The notes below the pieces were generated by a model. The model was not told the origin of the DNA, made no database searches, and saw nothing but the letters and a program-made list of their open reading frames with translations. Shown piece after piece: positions 17,643-26,619 of a stretch of 64,000 bases of DNA. The translations under genes and the position numbers were made by a program. The stretch spans positions 1-64,000 of the forward strand of contig JAHBVK010000012.1 of assembly GCA_019637555.1 (NCBI GenBank), written 5' to 3'. Each line of letters starts with the position of its first letter. The first letter of the stretch is position 1. This stretch comes from Anaerolineae bacterium (GTDB lineage Bacteria > Chloroflexota > Anaerolineae > Aggregatilineales > UBA2796).

Positions 17643-19066
17643 CGATGTTCCCATGCCCATGCTGCGCGGATCACCCGCGATTCCTGCCACACGCCGCCGA
17701 TGATCTGCAAGCCGATGGGCATATTCCCTGCATTGACGCCGCAAGGCACACTGATAGCGGGAACACCTGCCATGTTGAATGGCGCGGTAAAGCGTGAGTA
17801 GTGCAGCCGTCCCTTATCCATCGCTGTCGTATCATCACGCCGGACAGCAGGGAACGGAACCGTCGGTAGCAGCAGCAGATCAAACTCACGGAAAAATCGG
17901 TCAAATTGGCGCTTCAGTACCATCTGATCATGTCTGATCTGAGCGTACGCCGCGGCATTTGGCGGTTGATCCCCGCGAAGACGTTTCAGCACATCTTCGC
18001 CGAACATTTCTGGATCACTCATCAGACGAAGCTGATGAAATGCTGCCGCATCTGCCGATACCATCCCACGTGAGGCGTTGTAGGCGTAAATCAGAAATCC
18101 CATATCGACTTCGTGAGTGTTCGCCCCGAGATCGCGGAGTGTCTGTGCCGCTTGCTGATATGCCGTTCGTACTTCGGCACTCACAATCTCGCTGTCGCCT
18201 GTGTAACTCCCTGTATCAACAGCGATTCGCCAGCCTTGAATACCATTCTTCATGTCGGCGGTGAAATCTTCAGTAGGCGTGTTGCTGCTAAACGGATCAT
18301 CGGCATCGTAACCCGAGATAGCATTGAGCAGCAGGGCGGCATCTTCCACCGTTCGCGTCATTGGACCACCATGATCCAGATTCCAGCTTAGGGGATACGC
18401 GCCGTTCAAACTGACCCGCCCATAAGTTGGTTTCAGCCCCACGATGCCACACAATGCCGCCGGAATACGGATCGATCCGCGTGTGTCGCTGCCGAGCGTC
18501 CCCATCGCCATGTGCGCCGCCGTTGCAGCTGCTGATCCGCTGCTGGAGCCGCCACAAATTCGTTCAGGATCGTGTGGATTGCGACAAACCCCAAAATGCG
18601 GATTGTCGCCAGTCACGCCGAGCGCCCATTCATGCATGTTCAACTTGCCCAGCAAGATTGCGCCAGCTTCATACAACTTTCGCATCGCCGTTGAATCTTT
18701 AGGGCTGATGTTATTCCGCAAGAACGGCGATCCAGCACTAGTCCGCAGTCCTTTCGTCTCGTACAAATCTTTAAGCGCCAGCGGAATCCCGTGCAACGCC
18801 CCACGATACTGACCGTGTAATATCTCAGTCTCGGCAGTTCTTGCCTGTTCCAACGCCAAGTCACTACTGACCAACAAATAGGCGTTGAGCTTGGGATTTA
18901 ATGTTTCGATTCGTTCGAGGTGGGCACGGGTCAATTCCACAGGCGAGATCGCTTTGGCGGCGATCTGTGTGCTGGCTTCGGCAATGCTGAGGTCGGTAAG
19001 TTGAGACATGGAGCTAGGAGGTGTTAAGGATGAATCTTCGCTAGATTGCTGCCTAGTTTCACCCAT
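17639..19066 (-). CDS. amidase (amidase-signature family)
   Basis: A 475-residue amidase of the GatA/AS family. The Ser-cisSer-Lys triad is visible as the Lys in ALKDLYETKG, the Gly/Ser-rich CGGSSSGSAAA and GSDTRGSIRIP. There are no partner GatB/GatC genes nearby, so this is more likely a free-standing amide hydrolase than the tRNA amidotransferase. A shorter start at an internal ATG (19009) is possible; the first 19 residues are polar and unconserved-looking. It follows the RbsC-type permease gene by 27 bp on the same strand, which may place it at the end of the sugar cluster transcript. Confidence 0.9.
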   Translation of the reverse strand: MGETRQQSSEDSSLTPPSSMSQLTDLSIAEASTQIAAKAISPVELTRAHLERIETLNPKLNAYLLVSSDLALEQARTAETEILHGQYRGALHGIPLALKDLYETKGLRTSAGSPFLRNNISPKDSTAMRKLYEAGAILLGKLNMHEWALGVTGDNPHFGVCRNPHDPERICGGSSSGSAAATAAHMAMGTLGSDTRGSIRIPAALCGIVGLKPTYGRVSLNGAYPLSWNLDHGGPMTRTVEDAALLLNAISGYDADDPFSSNTPTEDFTADMKNGIQGWRIAVDTGSYTGDSEIVSAEVRTAYQQAAQTLRDLGANTHEVDMGFLIYAYNASRGMVSADAAAFHQLRLMSDPEMFGEDVLKRLRGDQPPNAAAYAQIRHDQMVLKRQFDRFFREFDLLLLPTVPFPAVRRDDTTAMDKGRLHYSRFTAPFNMAGVPAISVPCGVNAGNMPIGLQIIGGVWQESRVIRAAWAWEHR

Positions 19067-19093
19067 ACAGTCCGAAAATTCAAAATGTCGAGC

Positions 19094-20110
19094 TTAGTAA
19101 TACTTGATCCGTCTGCGAATCACATCCAGGATCGCTGAGGCGATCAGGATCGCGCCGATGACTACGCCCTGCGCATTCGTCTTGATCTGTGCTGCCCCCA
19201 GTCCTAACTTTATTATCTGAATCAAGATCGCGCCTAAAAACCCACCAATGATCGAACCTAAGCCGCCGCTGAAACTACTGCCACCGATCACGGCGATAGC
19301 GATTACCCACAACTGCCAGCCATCGCCAATTTGCTGATCAGCAGCAGTTCCCGCTTTCATCACCAGCAGACCACCAATTGCGGAGCAAACAGCAACTAGT
19401 ACGAAACAAGCGGTTTTCACCATCGTCGTGTTGATTCCCGCTACATCAGCCGCACGCCGGTTGCCACCGGTAGCGGAAAGGATCGCGCCAACCTTCGACC
19501 TGCGAATCAGAAATTCCGCAGCTAATACTGCTAGTACATAAACGATAAACATCCATGGCAAGTTAAAAAGTGGACTAGGTGATGCTAATCCCGTCAAAAA
19601 CGGAATCTTATCCTCTATGAAAATCCACTCCCCTTTTAAGATTGCTTGAGTTACACCGAGGACGAAGAAGTGTGTACCCAGGGTGCCGAAGAAAGAAGGC
19701 ACTCCAATCTTGAGCACAACTAGACTGTTAAGCAGACCTACAAGCACGGCAGCTAACAACGCTGCCGCGATTCCAACCCATTCTGGCATTCCCATATTTA
19801 CGATCACAACAGCAGAAACAGCCGCCGCTAATCCAGCCACCGATCCCGTCGAAAGATCAATTTCACCTGCCAGCATTAGGTGACTCATGCCGAATGCCGC
19901 CACGCCCATATAGACCACCTGCGTAAACAGCAGCACGATCCCATCGGGTGTTGCCATACTCTTATCCAGTGCTGTGAACATGCTGAAAAAGATAATAATG
20001 GCGACGGTGACGCCCAATTCGGGTGTGCTAACGAAGAGCCGTCCTAAGCCCTGAAACAACGAGGGTCTCGGAGTTGTAGGCATTAATTTATTGCTGGCAT
20101 CTGCTTCCAC
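19094..20110 (-). CDS. ABC transporter permease, RbsC type (second of two)
   Basis: A 338-residue membrane protein with about ten hydrophobic segments and the family signature LAGEIDLSTGSVAG, plus ATGGNRRAADVAGIN, which contacts the ATPase. It belongs to the sugar-uptake (CUT2) class. Together with the other permease at 23505 it could form a heterodimeric channel for the binding protein at 22332 and the ATPase at 21376. It is separated from the ATPase by the SDR and lipoprotein genes but lies on the same strand with short gaps (41 bp to the SDR). Confidence 0.92.
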   Translation of the reverse strand: MEADASNKLMPTTPRPSLFQGLGRLFVSTPELGVTVAIIIFFSMFTALDKSMATPDGIVLLFTQVVYMGVAAFGMSHLMLAGEIDLSTGSVAGLAAAVSAVVIVNMGMPEWVGIAAALLAAVLVGLLNSLVVLKIGVPSFFGTLGTHFFVLGVTQAILKGEWIFIEDKIPFLTGLASPSPLFNLPWMFIVYVLAVLAAEFLIRRSKVGAILSATGGNRRAADVAGINTTMVKTACFVLVAVCSAIGGLLVMKAGTAADQQIGDGWQLWVIAIAVIGGSSFSGGLGSIIGGFLGAILIQIIKLGLGAAQIKTNAQGVVIGAILIASAILDVIRRRIKYY

Positions 20111-20151
20111 GGAAGATTCCTTTCGGCGCTCGTTGTGCTATAAGTCTATTT

Positions 20152-21000
20152 CTAGCTTGATTGTGGCTGGCGCTCACCAGCTTGTGGCTGAATTGGCAGT
20201 GCCATCTTCGCCGTTAGTCCGCCGTCAAAATGCAGCACTTGTCCGGTCAAAAATTCTGCCGCGTCGGAGAGTAAATACGCCGCAAAATAGCCGCAATCCT
20301 GCGGCAGACCGATGCGCCCCCATGGCACGAGAGTGTTACCCAGTTCGCGGTTATAAGTGGGATCGCTGAAATAGCTTTGCACTTCGATAGACCCCGGTGC
20401 AAGTACATTCACGCGGATGTGAGCTGAACTCAGTTCCACCGCCAGTTCGCGGCTGAAAGCGTTGATCGCGCCCTTTGTACCCGCATAGACCGAATGACCT
20501 GAGCAGCCTACATAACCATGCACGGAGGAGATATTGACGATACTACCGCCTGCCCATGAGCCATCTCGTTGACGACGCACTTCACCGTGCTGCAACATAT
20601 AACGTACAGCCCGCTGCGAGGTGAAAAATTGTCCCCGAATATTCACGGCATAAAGGCGATTGAACTGTTCTTCGGTGACGTTCAGAAAATCGTTTGTCAG
20701 GGTGATTCCCGCGTTATTGACCACACCATCGAGTCCGCCGAGGAAGTTGACCGCTTCATCAACCAACTTCTGACAATCCTCAACTTTGCTCAAATCAGCG
20801 TGGATAGCGATAGCACGACGCCCCATCCCCTTGATCTCTTCTACAGCTTCTAGCGCTCCCTGTGTGCTATCTATGTAAGATGACAGCACTACATCCGCAC
20901 CTTGACGGGCGACTTCCAGCGCGATCCCTTTGCCAATGCCCGTGCCAGCGCCAGTGACCAGCACCAACTTACCTTCAAGGCTATAAGGATTTTTGGTCAT
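20152..21000 (-). CDS. short-chain dehydrogenase/reductase (SDR)
   Basis: A 282-residue classical SDR. The nucleotide-binding motif is TGAGTGIGKG, followed by NNAGIT, the catalytic Ser in VNISSVHG, and YAGTKGA with the catalytic Tyr and Lys. The C-terminal FLTGQVLHFDGGL is also typical. It oxidises or reduces a sugar or keto compound using NAD(P). Its place within the sugar transporter cluster suggests a sugar or sugar-acid dehydrogenase. The last 20 residues are polar and extend past the usual end. Confidence 0.9.
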   Translation of the reverse strand: MTKNPYSLEGKLVLVTGAGTGIGKGIALEVARQGADVVLSSYIDSTQGALEAVEEIKGMGRRAIAIHADLSKVEDCQKLVDEAVNFLGGLDGVVNNAGITLTNDFLNVTEEQFNRLYAVNIRGQFFTSQRAVRYMLQHGEVRRQRDGSWAGGSIVNISSVHGYVGCSGHSVYAGTKGAINAFSRELAVELSSAHIRVNVLAPGSIEVQSYFSDPTYNRELGNTLVPWGRIGLPQDCGYFAAYLLSDAAEFLTGQVLHFDGGLTAKMALPIQPQAGERQPQSS

Positions 21001-21023
21001 GATGATTGATGTCTAGCTCTTAA

Positions 21024-21371
21024 CTATTTCGCTCTGCTGTACACAAACTGCACATTTTCTGCTTGGTTGATCCACGTCATTTGATCGCCCGTGATCCTGA
21101 TCTCGACCACTGAACCGGTCAGCCCAACCATATTTAGTTCAATGTGCGAATCATCTTTGAAGGTGTAATTGAACGAATAAGCAGGAATATCGCCGACGGC
21201 GGGAATTACCCCCGTTCCATCGGCACGGAATTCTATAGCACCACCGCCACCATTGACCCACTTGCCAATAATCGCTTCTTTTATGGGTGTCGCATCGCAG
21301 GCTGTGATCAGCGTGAACATGACGAACAACGCTATCAAGTAGATTAGCCGCTTGGTGCTCACGTTTTCCAT
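21024..21371 (-). CDS. small lipoprotein, beta-rich
   Basis: About 115 residues. The signal peptide ends in a lipobox, FTLITAC, so the cysteine should be lipidated and the protein anchored outside the membrane. The mature part (GKWVNGGGGAIEFRADGTG and further short strands) looks like a small beta-barrel of the lipocalin-like/DUF5640 sort. I chose the ATG at 21371, five bases after the ATPase gene stop, over one at 21389 that would run into the ATPase gene. It sits between the ATPase and SDR genes; a specific role in sugar uptake is not known. Confidence 0.7.
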   Translation of the reverse strand: MENVSTKRLIYLIALFVMFTLITACDATPIKEAIIGKWVNGGGGAIEFRADGTGVIPAVGDIPAYSFNYTFKDDSHIELNMVGLTGSVVEIRITGDQMTWINQAENVQFVYSRAK

Positions 21372-21375
21372 CGCC

Positions 21376-22185
21376 TTAATCCGCCACATCGCCTTTGATC
21401 GCGCCTGTGATCAAGCCAACAATTTCTTCTTTTGTGGTTGCTGATTTCTGCCGCGTACCCACTCGATGTCCGCGTCGCAGCACAATCAACCGATCTGCGA
21501 CTTTGAACACGTGCTCTAAATTGTGACTGATCAATACGATGGTGCTGCCGTGCTCCTTCAGATCAGCGATCAATTGGTTGACTTTATCCTGCTGTTCAAC
21601 GCCCAGTGCTGCTGTCGGTTCATCCAACAGGAATATTCTCTGCCCACGTGCCAATGCGCGTGCAATCGCCACCGCCTGCCGCTGTCCACCGGACAAATCG
21701 CCTACGTTGACTTTTACTGAGGGCATGGTGATGCGTAGGCGGCTGATGATCTCTGCTGCATCGGCATACATTTTCTTGAAATTGATGAACGGACCGAACC
21801 ACGTCGGTTCGATATTCAAATAAATGTTGGAAGCGACGTCACGGACATCAACCAGCGCTAGGTCCTGATACACCGTCGAAATACCTGCTAACCGCTGTGC
21901 ATCAACAGGACCGTGAAACTCGACTGGTTTGCCTTCCACGAAAATCTCGCCCGAATCCTTATGATAGATTCCAGAAAGGATTTTCACGAGCGTGGACTTT
22001 CCCGCGCCGTTATCCCCGATCAGTGCCACTACTTCAGAGGGATATACCTCAAAATCGACCTTGTCCAGCGCCTGCACGTGACCAAACGCCTTAGAAATGC
22101 CCTTAGCCTCCAGAATAGGAGTGGAGGGGGAAGTTGAAGCGGCAGATTCAGATGAACCCTGTACGCTGCTCACCGCTTGCGCCAT
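21376..22185 (-). CDS. sugar ABC transporter ATP-binding protein, single domain
   Basis: A 269-residue ATPase with Walker A GDNGAGKST, Q-loop region YQDLALVDVRDVASN, signature LSGGQRQ, Walker B IFLLDEPTAALG and H-loop LISHN. Ribose-type transporters usually carry a tandem ATPase of about 500 residues; this one has a single domain, like FrcA-type transporters, and should act as a homodimer. The first 25 residues form a Ser-rich tail before the ATPase domain. It follows the binding protein gene after a 146-bp gap with a strong stem-loop. Confidence 0.95.
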   Translation of the reverse strand: MAQAVSSVQGSSESAASTSPSTPILEAKGISKAFGHVQALDKVDFEVYPSEVVALIGDNGAGKSTLVKILSGIYHKDSGEIFVEGKPVEFHGPVDAQRLAGISTVYQDLALVDVRDVASNIYLNIEPTWFGPFINFKKMYADAAEIISRLRITMPSVKVNVGDLSGGQRQAVAIARALARGQRIFLLDEPTAALGVEQQDKVNQLIADLKEHGSTIVLISHNLEHVFKVADRLIVLRRGHRVGTRQKSATTKEEIVGLITGAIKGDVAD

Positions 22186-22246
22186 AAGACGTTGCTCCTG
22201 CCAAACTCTTTAACTTGAACCATAATCTAGCAGTCATAACTCCGAT

Positions 22247-22287
22247 GATCCCTCCGAACGCCAGCTATGACCACGTTCAGAGGGATC
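22247..22287 (-). other. intercistronic stem-loop between binding-protein and ATPase genes
   Basis: A 14-bp inverted repeat with one mismatch (22247-22260 with 22274-22287, arms GATCCCTCCGAACG and CGTTCAGAGGGATC) lies in the gap after the binding-protein gene. There is no T run on the minus strand, so it is more likely an mRNA 3' end stabiliser than a full terminator. This is a common way to make more binding protein than ATPase. Confidence 0.6.
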
Positions 22288-22331
22288 AACTCGCTTTATC
22301 AGTTTAGGTGTTTACCACCAGCGCAGCGGAA

Positions 22332-23339
22332 TTACTGCGAAGGCGTTGGGGTTGGGCGCATCTTTGGCTCGAACTTATCCAGAATGGTGTAGTAATCATC
22401 CAGATTGTCCACCGTTACCAATGGTGCATCCAGAACCGTCCAGTACGGAACTTTCTCACCATTCGCCATCTTATACAGCAGTTCGGCTGAACCCTTGCAC
22501 TCATCGTATAGGGGCTGCGCGACGATGCCGAAGATCTGACCCGACTTGACCAGATCGAGGTTGACGCGGGTGTAGTCCATGCCGACAGCGACGATCTGCT
22601 TACCAGTTTCCTTCTGTGCGCCAGCCCATGTGGTTGGTCCGCCGCCTGTGGTGGAGAACGCTGCGATGATGTCGGGGTTCGCCTGCATGATGGAAACAGC
22701 CTTAGCGATTGCCTTAGTTGGCTCCGGTCCCTCTTCTTCTGGTGCCAGCACCGTTAGATCAGGGCAATATTCGTTCATGCTCTTGGTGAACACTTCCGCA
22801 ACCGTGTCTTCAGTAGCGTTGTGGTTGTTGATGGTGACGGCTACGGAGCCAGTCTGCCCCTTCAGTTTCTCGCACATCGCCTTGGCTACAGGATCGGGGT
22901 ACTTCGTCGTATCAGCCGAGATCTGCACGGCGTTGTCAGCGAATGTGCCTTCAGGGACGGGGAAGTGAGGCAGTGCGATGACGATACCCTTCTCTTTTGC
23001 CTTTTCGATGATCGGCTTCACAACGGGTAGACCACCCGCCCACATGGCGATACCCTTGGCATCCTCGCGCGCAACCGTTTGCTCGGCAATAGCAACCAGC
23101 GCTTCAATCGAGGTGTCGTCGGTGGTCGCTAGTTCGCAGGTCAGTTTCAGTTCTTCGCAACCAGCGAGGAAGCTGAGTTGTGTTAACTGATGGACGGGAT
23201 GCCACGCAGTGTTTTGTACCCAGTAAAAGGTACCAGTTACTTTATCCTGCGCGCTGGCTACCTTTGATTGCGCGCCACCAAAAATCATGGCAAGGACTGC
23301 TGCCGCAATGAATAACTTTGATAACAATTTGTTGGACAT
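22332..23339 (-). CDS. sugar ABC transporter substrate-binding protein
   Basis: A 335-residue type I periplasmic binding protein (RbsB-like). It has a signal peptide with a VASAQD cleavage site rather than a lipobox, which is unusual for a monoderm-like cell because the protein would be free. The mature part shows two Rossmann-like lobes (GIAMWAGGLPVVKPIIEKAKEKGI; ADIIAAFSTTGGGPTTWAGA; VAVGMDYTRVNLDLVKSG). It captures a monosaccharide or related compound and hands it to the permeases at 23505 and 19094. The ligand is not identifiable from sequence. Confidence 0.92.
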   Translation of the reverse strand: MSNKLLSKLFIAAAVLAMIFGGAQSKVASAQDKVTGTFYWVQNTAWHPVHQLTQLSFLAGCEELKLTCELATTDDTSIEALVAIAEQTVAREDAKGIAMWAGGLPVVKPIIEKAKEKGIVIALPHFPVPEGTFADNAVQISADTTKYPDPVAKAMCEKLKGQTGSVAVTINNHNATEDTVAEVFTKSMNEYCPDLTVLAPEEEGPEPTKAIAKAVSIMQANPDIIAAFSTTGGGPTTWAGAQKETGKQIVAVGMDYTRVNLDLVKSGQIFGIVAQPLYDECKGSAELLYKMANGEKVPYWTVLDAPLVTVDNLDDYYTILDKFEPKMRPTPTPSQ

Positions 23340-23504
23340 TTGAATCTCCTGTCAGCCTAATACGTATTCAAAGAGTTGGCTTCTAGCCCCAAAGTGATGT
23401 GTAACAATCTGCTAGATTGCTTCCGTTTGGAAGCGAAGCCCTGTGCTGCTGTGTGACTACTGTGTTACTGCTGACTCCTTTCTATGCATGTTGATCCAGC
23501 GGCA

Positions 23505-24524
23505 TCATCTTTCCCGACGACGGTGCCTGATCACATCAACGGAAGCGGCTAGGATCATGAGAATGCCCAGTACGGGAACTTGTAGGTATGGATCGAAGCG
23601 GGCGACCACCATGCCAGTACGCACGATTTGCATCAGCATCACGCCAAATAGCGTACCGACTGCCGATCCCCGCCCGCCGAAGAAGCTGACGCCTCCTAGA
23701 ATGACGCCAGCGATGATGTCCAGTTCCAGATTTCTACCGATGATCGGATCGCCAGCGGGCATCGGCAGTTGGCTCATGTACAGCAAGCCCGAACAACCCG
23801 CTAGAAAACTGGTTGCGACGAAACATAACGTTTTTACTAGGTTGGTATTGATGCCACTGGTTTGTGCCGCCAGCTTGTTCGAGCCAGTCGCAAAGATCAT
23901 CGCTCCCCAGCGTGTGCGGTTGAGGATGAGTTGTACAACCACCATCACGATCAACATCAGGGTAAAGGCGGATGAAACGCCCAACGGTCTGAGTGAACCA
24001 AATTCGGTTACTTCCGGCGGCAGCGGATAAATCGGTAAACCGTTAGAGAACATGTAACTGATTCCGCGCACTGCGAAGCCGACACCAAGTGTCGTCAGCA
24101 CCGCATGGACGCCGATCTTGACTGTTAGTAAGGCATTGACCAACCCCACTACTATTGCCACCACCAACGCGCAGATCGATGCCACCAAGAACGACATCCC
24201 TGCATCACGCATCAGCACCGAGGCAAAGACGGCGGTGAGACTCATCACCGAAGCAGTCGACAGATCGATCTCACCGGAGATCATCAACATGACCATACCC
24301 ATACCAATCAAGCCGGGTAGTGCCATCGTTCGCAAGATCGAAGTGACTGTCAGCGGCGAAAGCATCGCCGCATTACGCAAGTAAAAGAACAGGGTCAGCA
24401 CAATGAACGGGATCAGCACGGCTGCCTCTTGTCTCGCCAGCAGCCCGCGCAGGAATATGCCGACGCTTTGTGCGGCTGTCGGTTTATTCGTGCTAAGGTT
24501 GGTGTTGGTATCCGTGACCGCCAT
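23505..24524 (-). CDS. ABC transporter permease, RbsC type (first of two)
   Basis: A 339-residue membrane protein with about ten hydrophobic segments, MISGEIDLSTASVMSL and FATGSNKLAAQTSGIN. It is a CUT2-class permease and a paralog of the one at 19094. It lies 18 bp downstream of the DapA-family gene and 165 bp upstream of the binding-protein gene. Two different permeases for one binding protein and one ATPase imply a heterodimeric membrane domain. Confidence 0.93.
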   Translation of the reverse strand: MAVTDTNTNLSTNKPTAAQSVGIFLRGLLARQEAAVLIPFIVLTLFFYLRNAAMLSPLTVTSILRTMALPGLIGMGMVMLMISGEIDLSTASVMSLTAVFASVLMRDAGMSFLVASICALVVAIVVGLVNALLTVKIGVHAVLTTLGVGFAVRGISYMFSNGLPIYPLPPEVTEFGSLRPLGVSSAFTLMLIVMVVVQLILNRTRWGAMIFATGSNKLAAQTSGINTNLVKTLCFVATSFLAGCSGLLYMSQLPMPAGDPIIGRNLELDIIAGVILGGVSFFGGRGSAVGTLFGVMLMQIVRTGMVVARFDPYLQVPVLGILMILAASVDVIRHRRRER

Positions 24525-24542
24525 GCTCGTTATCCTGTAATC

Positions 24543-25478
24543 TCACTGCTCTGCCAGAACAGGCAGCGAATTCTCGATCTGTGCGATGGTCTCTGCCACG
24601 CGGCGCACGTAAGCTAAGCCGGATCCAGTAAGCGGCTGTATGGGCAGCAGCGGATCGCCAACTTCGTCGCCTAGCGCTACCAATGCCGCTTTGACCACGG
24701 CGATGATATGTGCGTTCGGTAGTTCCGCCGGATACGGACCAAACTCTAGTCGCACGAATGCAGTCAAGTGCGACCACAACCGTCGTGCTTCTGCCAGTTC
24801 GCCCTGCTGCACGAGATTGAAGATACGGGTGGTTAGACGTGGGAACACAATGGGCGAACCAGAGATCCAGCCATCCGCACCAGCACACAAGGCTTCAAAG
24901 GCGCTGGCATCATGCCCGATGAACACCGCGCACTTATCACCCACGCGCAGCTTCAGATCGCGTGCCAGACTAGGATCACGTTGGGAAATCTTGGCGGCGG
25001 CGATCACGCCTTCTTCCGCCAGCTTGGTTAGCGTTTCCAGACTCAGCTTTACACCGACCGTTTCGGGGTGGTACATCATGATCGGTTTGGTTACGGCATC
25101 GCGCAGGCGGCGGAAGTGGTCAGCAATGTCCTGCTCCAGTGGCCACATCAGCCACGGGATTAACACCATGAAACCGTCCGCGCCTTCTGCTTCCGCCCAC
25201 TTGGTCAGCTTGATTGTGTCTCTTGTCGAATAGCAGCCCGTTCCAGCAAACACAGGGACTCGTCCGCCGCTTGCTTCGATACCCATTGAGAAGAGTTGTT
25301 GACGCTCCTCAGTGGTTAATCCCACGAATTCACCGCCGCTGCCGCCGGGGCACAGCCCATGTACACCAGCGTCAACAAGCCGCTTCATGTGCCGCAGCGT
25401 TGCTGCCGTGTCAATACCATCTTCGGTCATTGCCGTGACAGTCGGTGAATAGACGCCTCTAATCTCGGTTGGAAGCAT
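24543..25478 (-). CDS. DapA/NAL-family class I aldolase
   Basis: About 311 residues of the dihydrodipicolinate synthase/N-acetylneuraminate lyase family. The Schiff-base lysine is in AAAKISQRDP, the tyrosine in IMMYHPETVG, and the anion-binding loop reads GGSGGEFVGLTTEE where true DapA has GTTGE. The changed loop and the sugar cluster context favour a 2-keto-3-deoxy sugar acid aldolase or dehydratase over lysine synthesis. I chose the ATG at 25478 with GGGG ahead of it; a longer frame to 25568 would overlap the upstream gene by about 90 bp. Confidence 0.85.
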   Translation of the reverse strand: MLPTEIRGVYSPTVTAMTEDGIDTAATLRHMKRLVDAGVHGLCPGGSGGEFVGLTTEERQQLFSMGIEASGGRVPVFAGTGCYSTRDTIKLTKWAEAEGADGFMVLIPWLMWPLEQDIADHFRRLRDAVTKPIMMYHPETVGVKLSLETLTKLAEEGVIAAAKISQRDPSLARDLKLRVGDKCAVFIGHDASAFEALCAGADGWISGSPIVFPRLTTRIFNLVQQGELAEARRLWSHLTAFVRLEFGPYPAELPNAHIIAVVKAALVALGDEVGDPLLPIQPLTGSGLAYVRRVAETIAQIENSLPVLAEQ

Positions 25479-25480
25479 AA

Positions 25481-26506
25481 CTACCCCACTCTCCTTCCCT
25501 GTTCCATCATTATTTGGCTGATTGTTTCGGCAGAATCCGCTTGCCCCAGATGCACTCTCAGCGACCATTCGGCGCTGCCGTAACCCGCTAATGTCTTGTG
25601 TTCATCTCCTGCTATCGCCTGATCTAATCTGTCTGGGCATCCAGTGCATGGTTCAAGCGCTACCCAATATCCCGGTATTCCCTCGAAAGGCCAGCCGCCG
25701 TGGTCGATGCAGATGCCCACGAACGGCGTTTTCTCCGGCGAGAACAGGATGGCTAGGAAATCTCCTGACTGCGGTTCGTGAAGGGCACACCATCCCTCGG
25801 CGGGAGCGTTGGCGTAAACCTTATCGTTGGCATCCAACGCTACCGAACCAATCAAGCTGTAATCGACCAGACCACCAGAAGGTTCAGGTAGCATCGACCA
25901 GCGATACTTCTGTAGAAACTCTCCGCTGATCCGATTACCGAGCGCGAAGGCGAAACGCACCTCTGGATCGCTTGGTAGCACAATCCGCATGCCTTCTTGT
26001 GCAGCGAACAAAGGATGCGCCGACCACAGGTACTTGAACTCGAACGGCGAAAGATTGCTAATGCGGTAGGAAATCTCGAAAGAGGCGGCATCTGAACCTA
26101 AAGTGATCCATTTCTCGAAGTGATAGGGGAAATGGATACCATAGGCGTGAACGTAAATAGTTGAGTCAGTTAGCTCAGACTGCCACGGAATACACCACAA
26201 TTCACCATGATCGGGGATTGCAACGTCTGCCCATGGATAGTCAGGATAATTACACGCGCCAATACTGGGAAAACACTCATCGAATCCGCTGATGTCGTAA
26301 TTGCCGAACTCGTCGCCGTAGCGCTGGGAGCGATAAGGGCGTGTCTCATCCTGCCACAGAAATTCTCTGCCACTGGCGCGGGATTGGATGGACACAATCT
26401 TGCCACCGAGTTGTGGTATCACCACAACACAGACATGCGCATTTTCTAAATAGAGAGCGTTCCAGTTCCGAAAAATGCCGGAACGGCTGACGACGGCACT
26501 AGGCAT
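25481..26506 (-). CDS. aldose 1-epimerase-like (galactose mutarotase fold) protein
   Basis: About 341 residues with the beta-sandwich pattern of mutarotase-like proteins (DUF4432/DUF5107 relatives). VVIPQLGGKIVSI opens the fold, WSAHPLFA supplies a candidate catalytic His, and WVALEPCTG a candidate Glu. It may interconvert anomers of the imported sugar or bind it. The ATG at 26506 starts close to the conserved region; a TTG at 26599 would add 31 residues that look unrelated. It sits between the regulator and the aldolase gene, three bases from the latter's start. Confidence 0.75.
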   Translation of the reverse strand: MPSAVVSRSGIFRNWNALYLENAHVCVVVIPQLGGKIVSIQSRASGREFLWQDETRPYRSQRYGDEFGNYDISGFDECFPSIGACNYPDYPWADVAIPDHGELWCIPWQSELTDSTIYVHAYGIHFPYHFEKWITLGSDAASFEISYRISNLSPFEFKYLWSAHPLFAAQEGMRIVLPSDPEVRFAFALGNRISGEFLQKYRWSMLPEPSGGLVDYSLIGSVALDANDKVYANAPAEGWCALHEPQSGDFLAILFSPEKTPFVGICIDHGGWPFEGIPGYWVALEPCTGCPDRLDQAIAGDEHKTLAGYGSAEWSLRVHLGQADSAETISQIMMEQGRRVG

Positions 26507-26619
26507 GTAAAAATGATCCTGCAAAGGAATATTTGTAAACTGTAAATTGTTAACAGACGTAATTCCAAGCAGGATACCATAGCCCGGAAGCACACTCAAT
26601 TCCGAAAAGTTTTGTCTTA

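Noticed and set aside
17639-19066. GatA subunit of tRNA amidotransferase
   Set aside because: The catalytic triad fits any amidase-signature enzyme and no gatB or gatC is nearby; kept as a general amidase.
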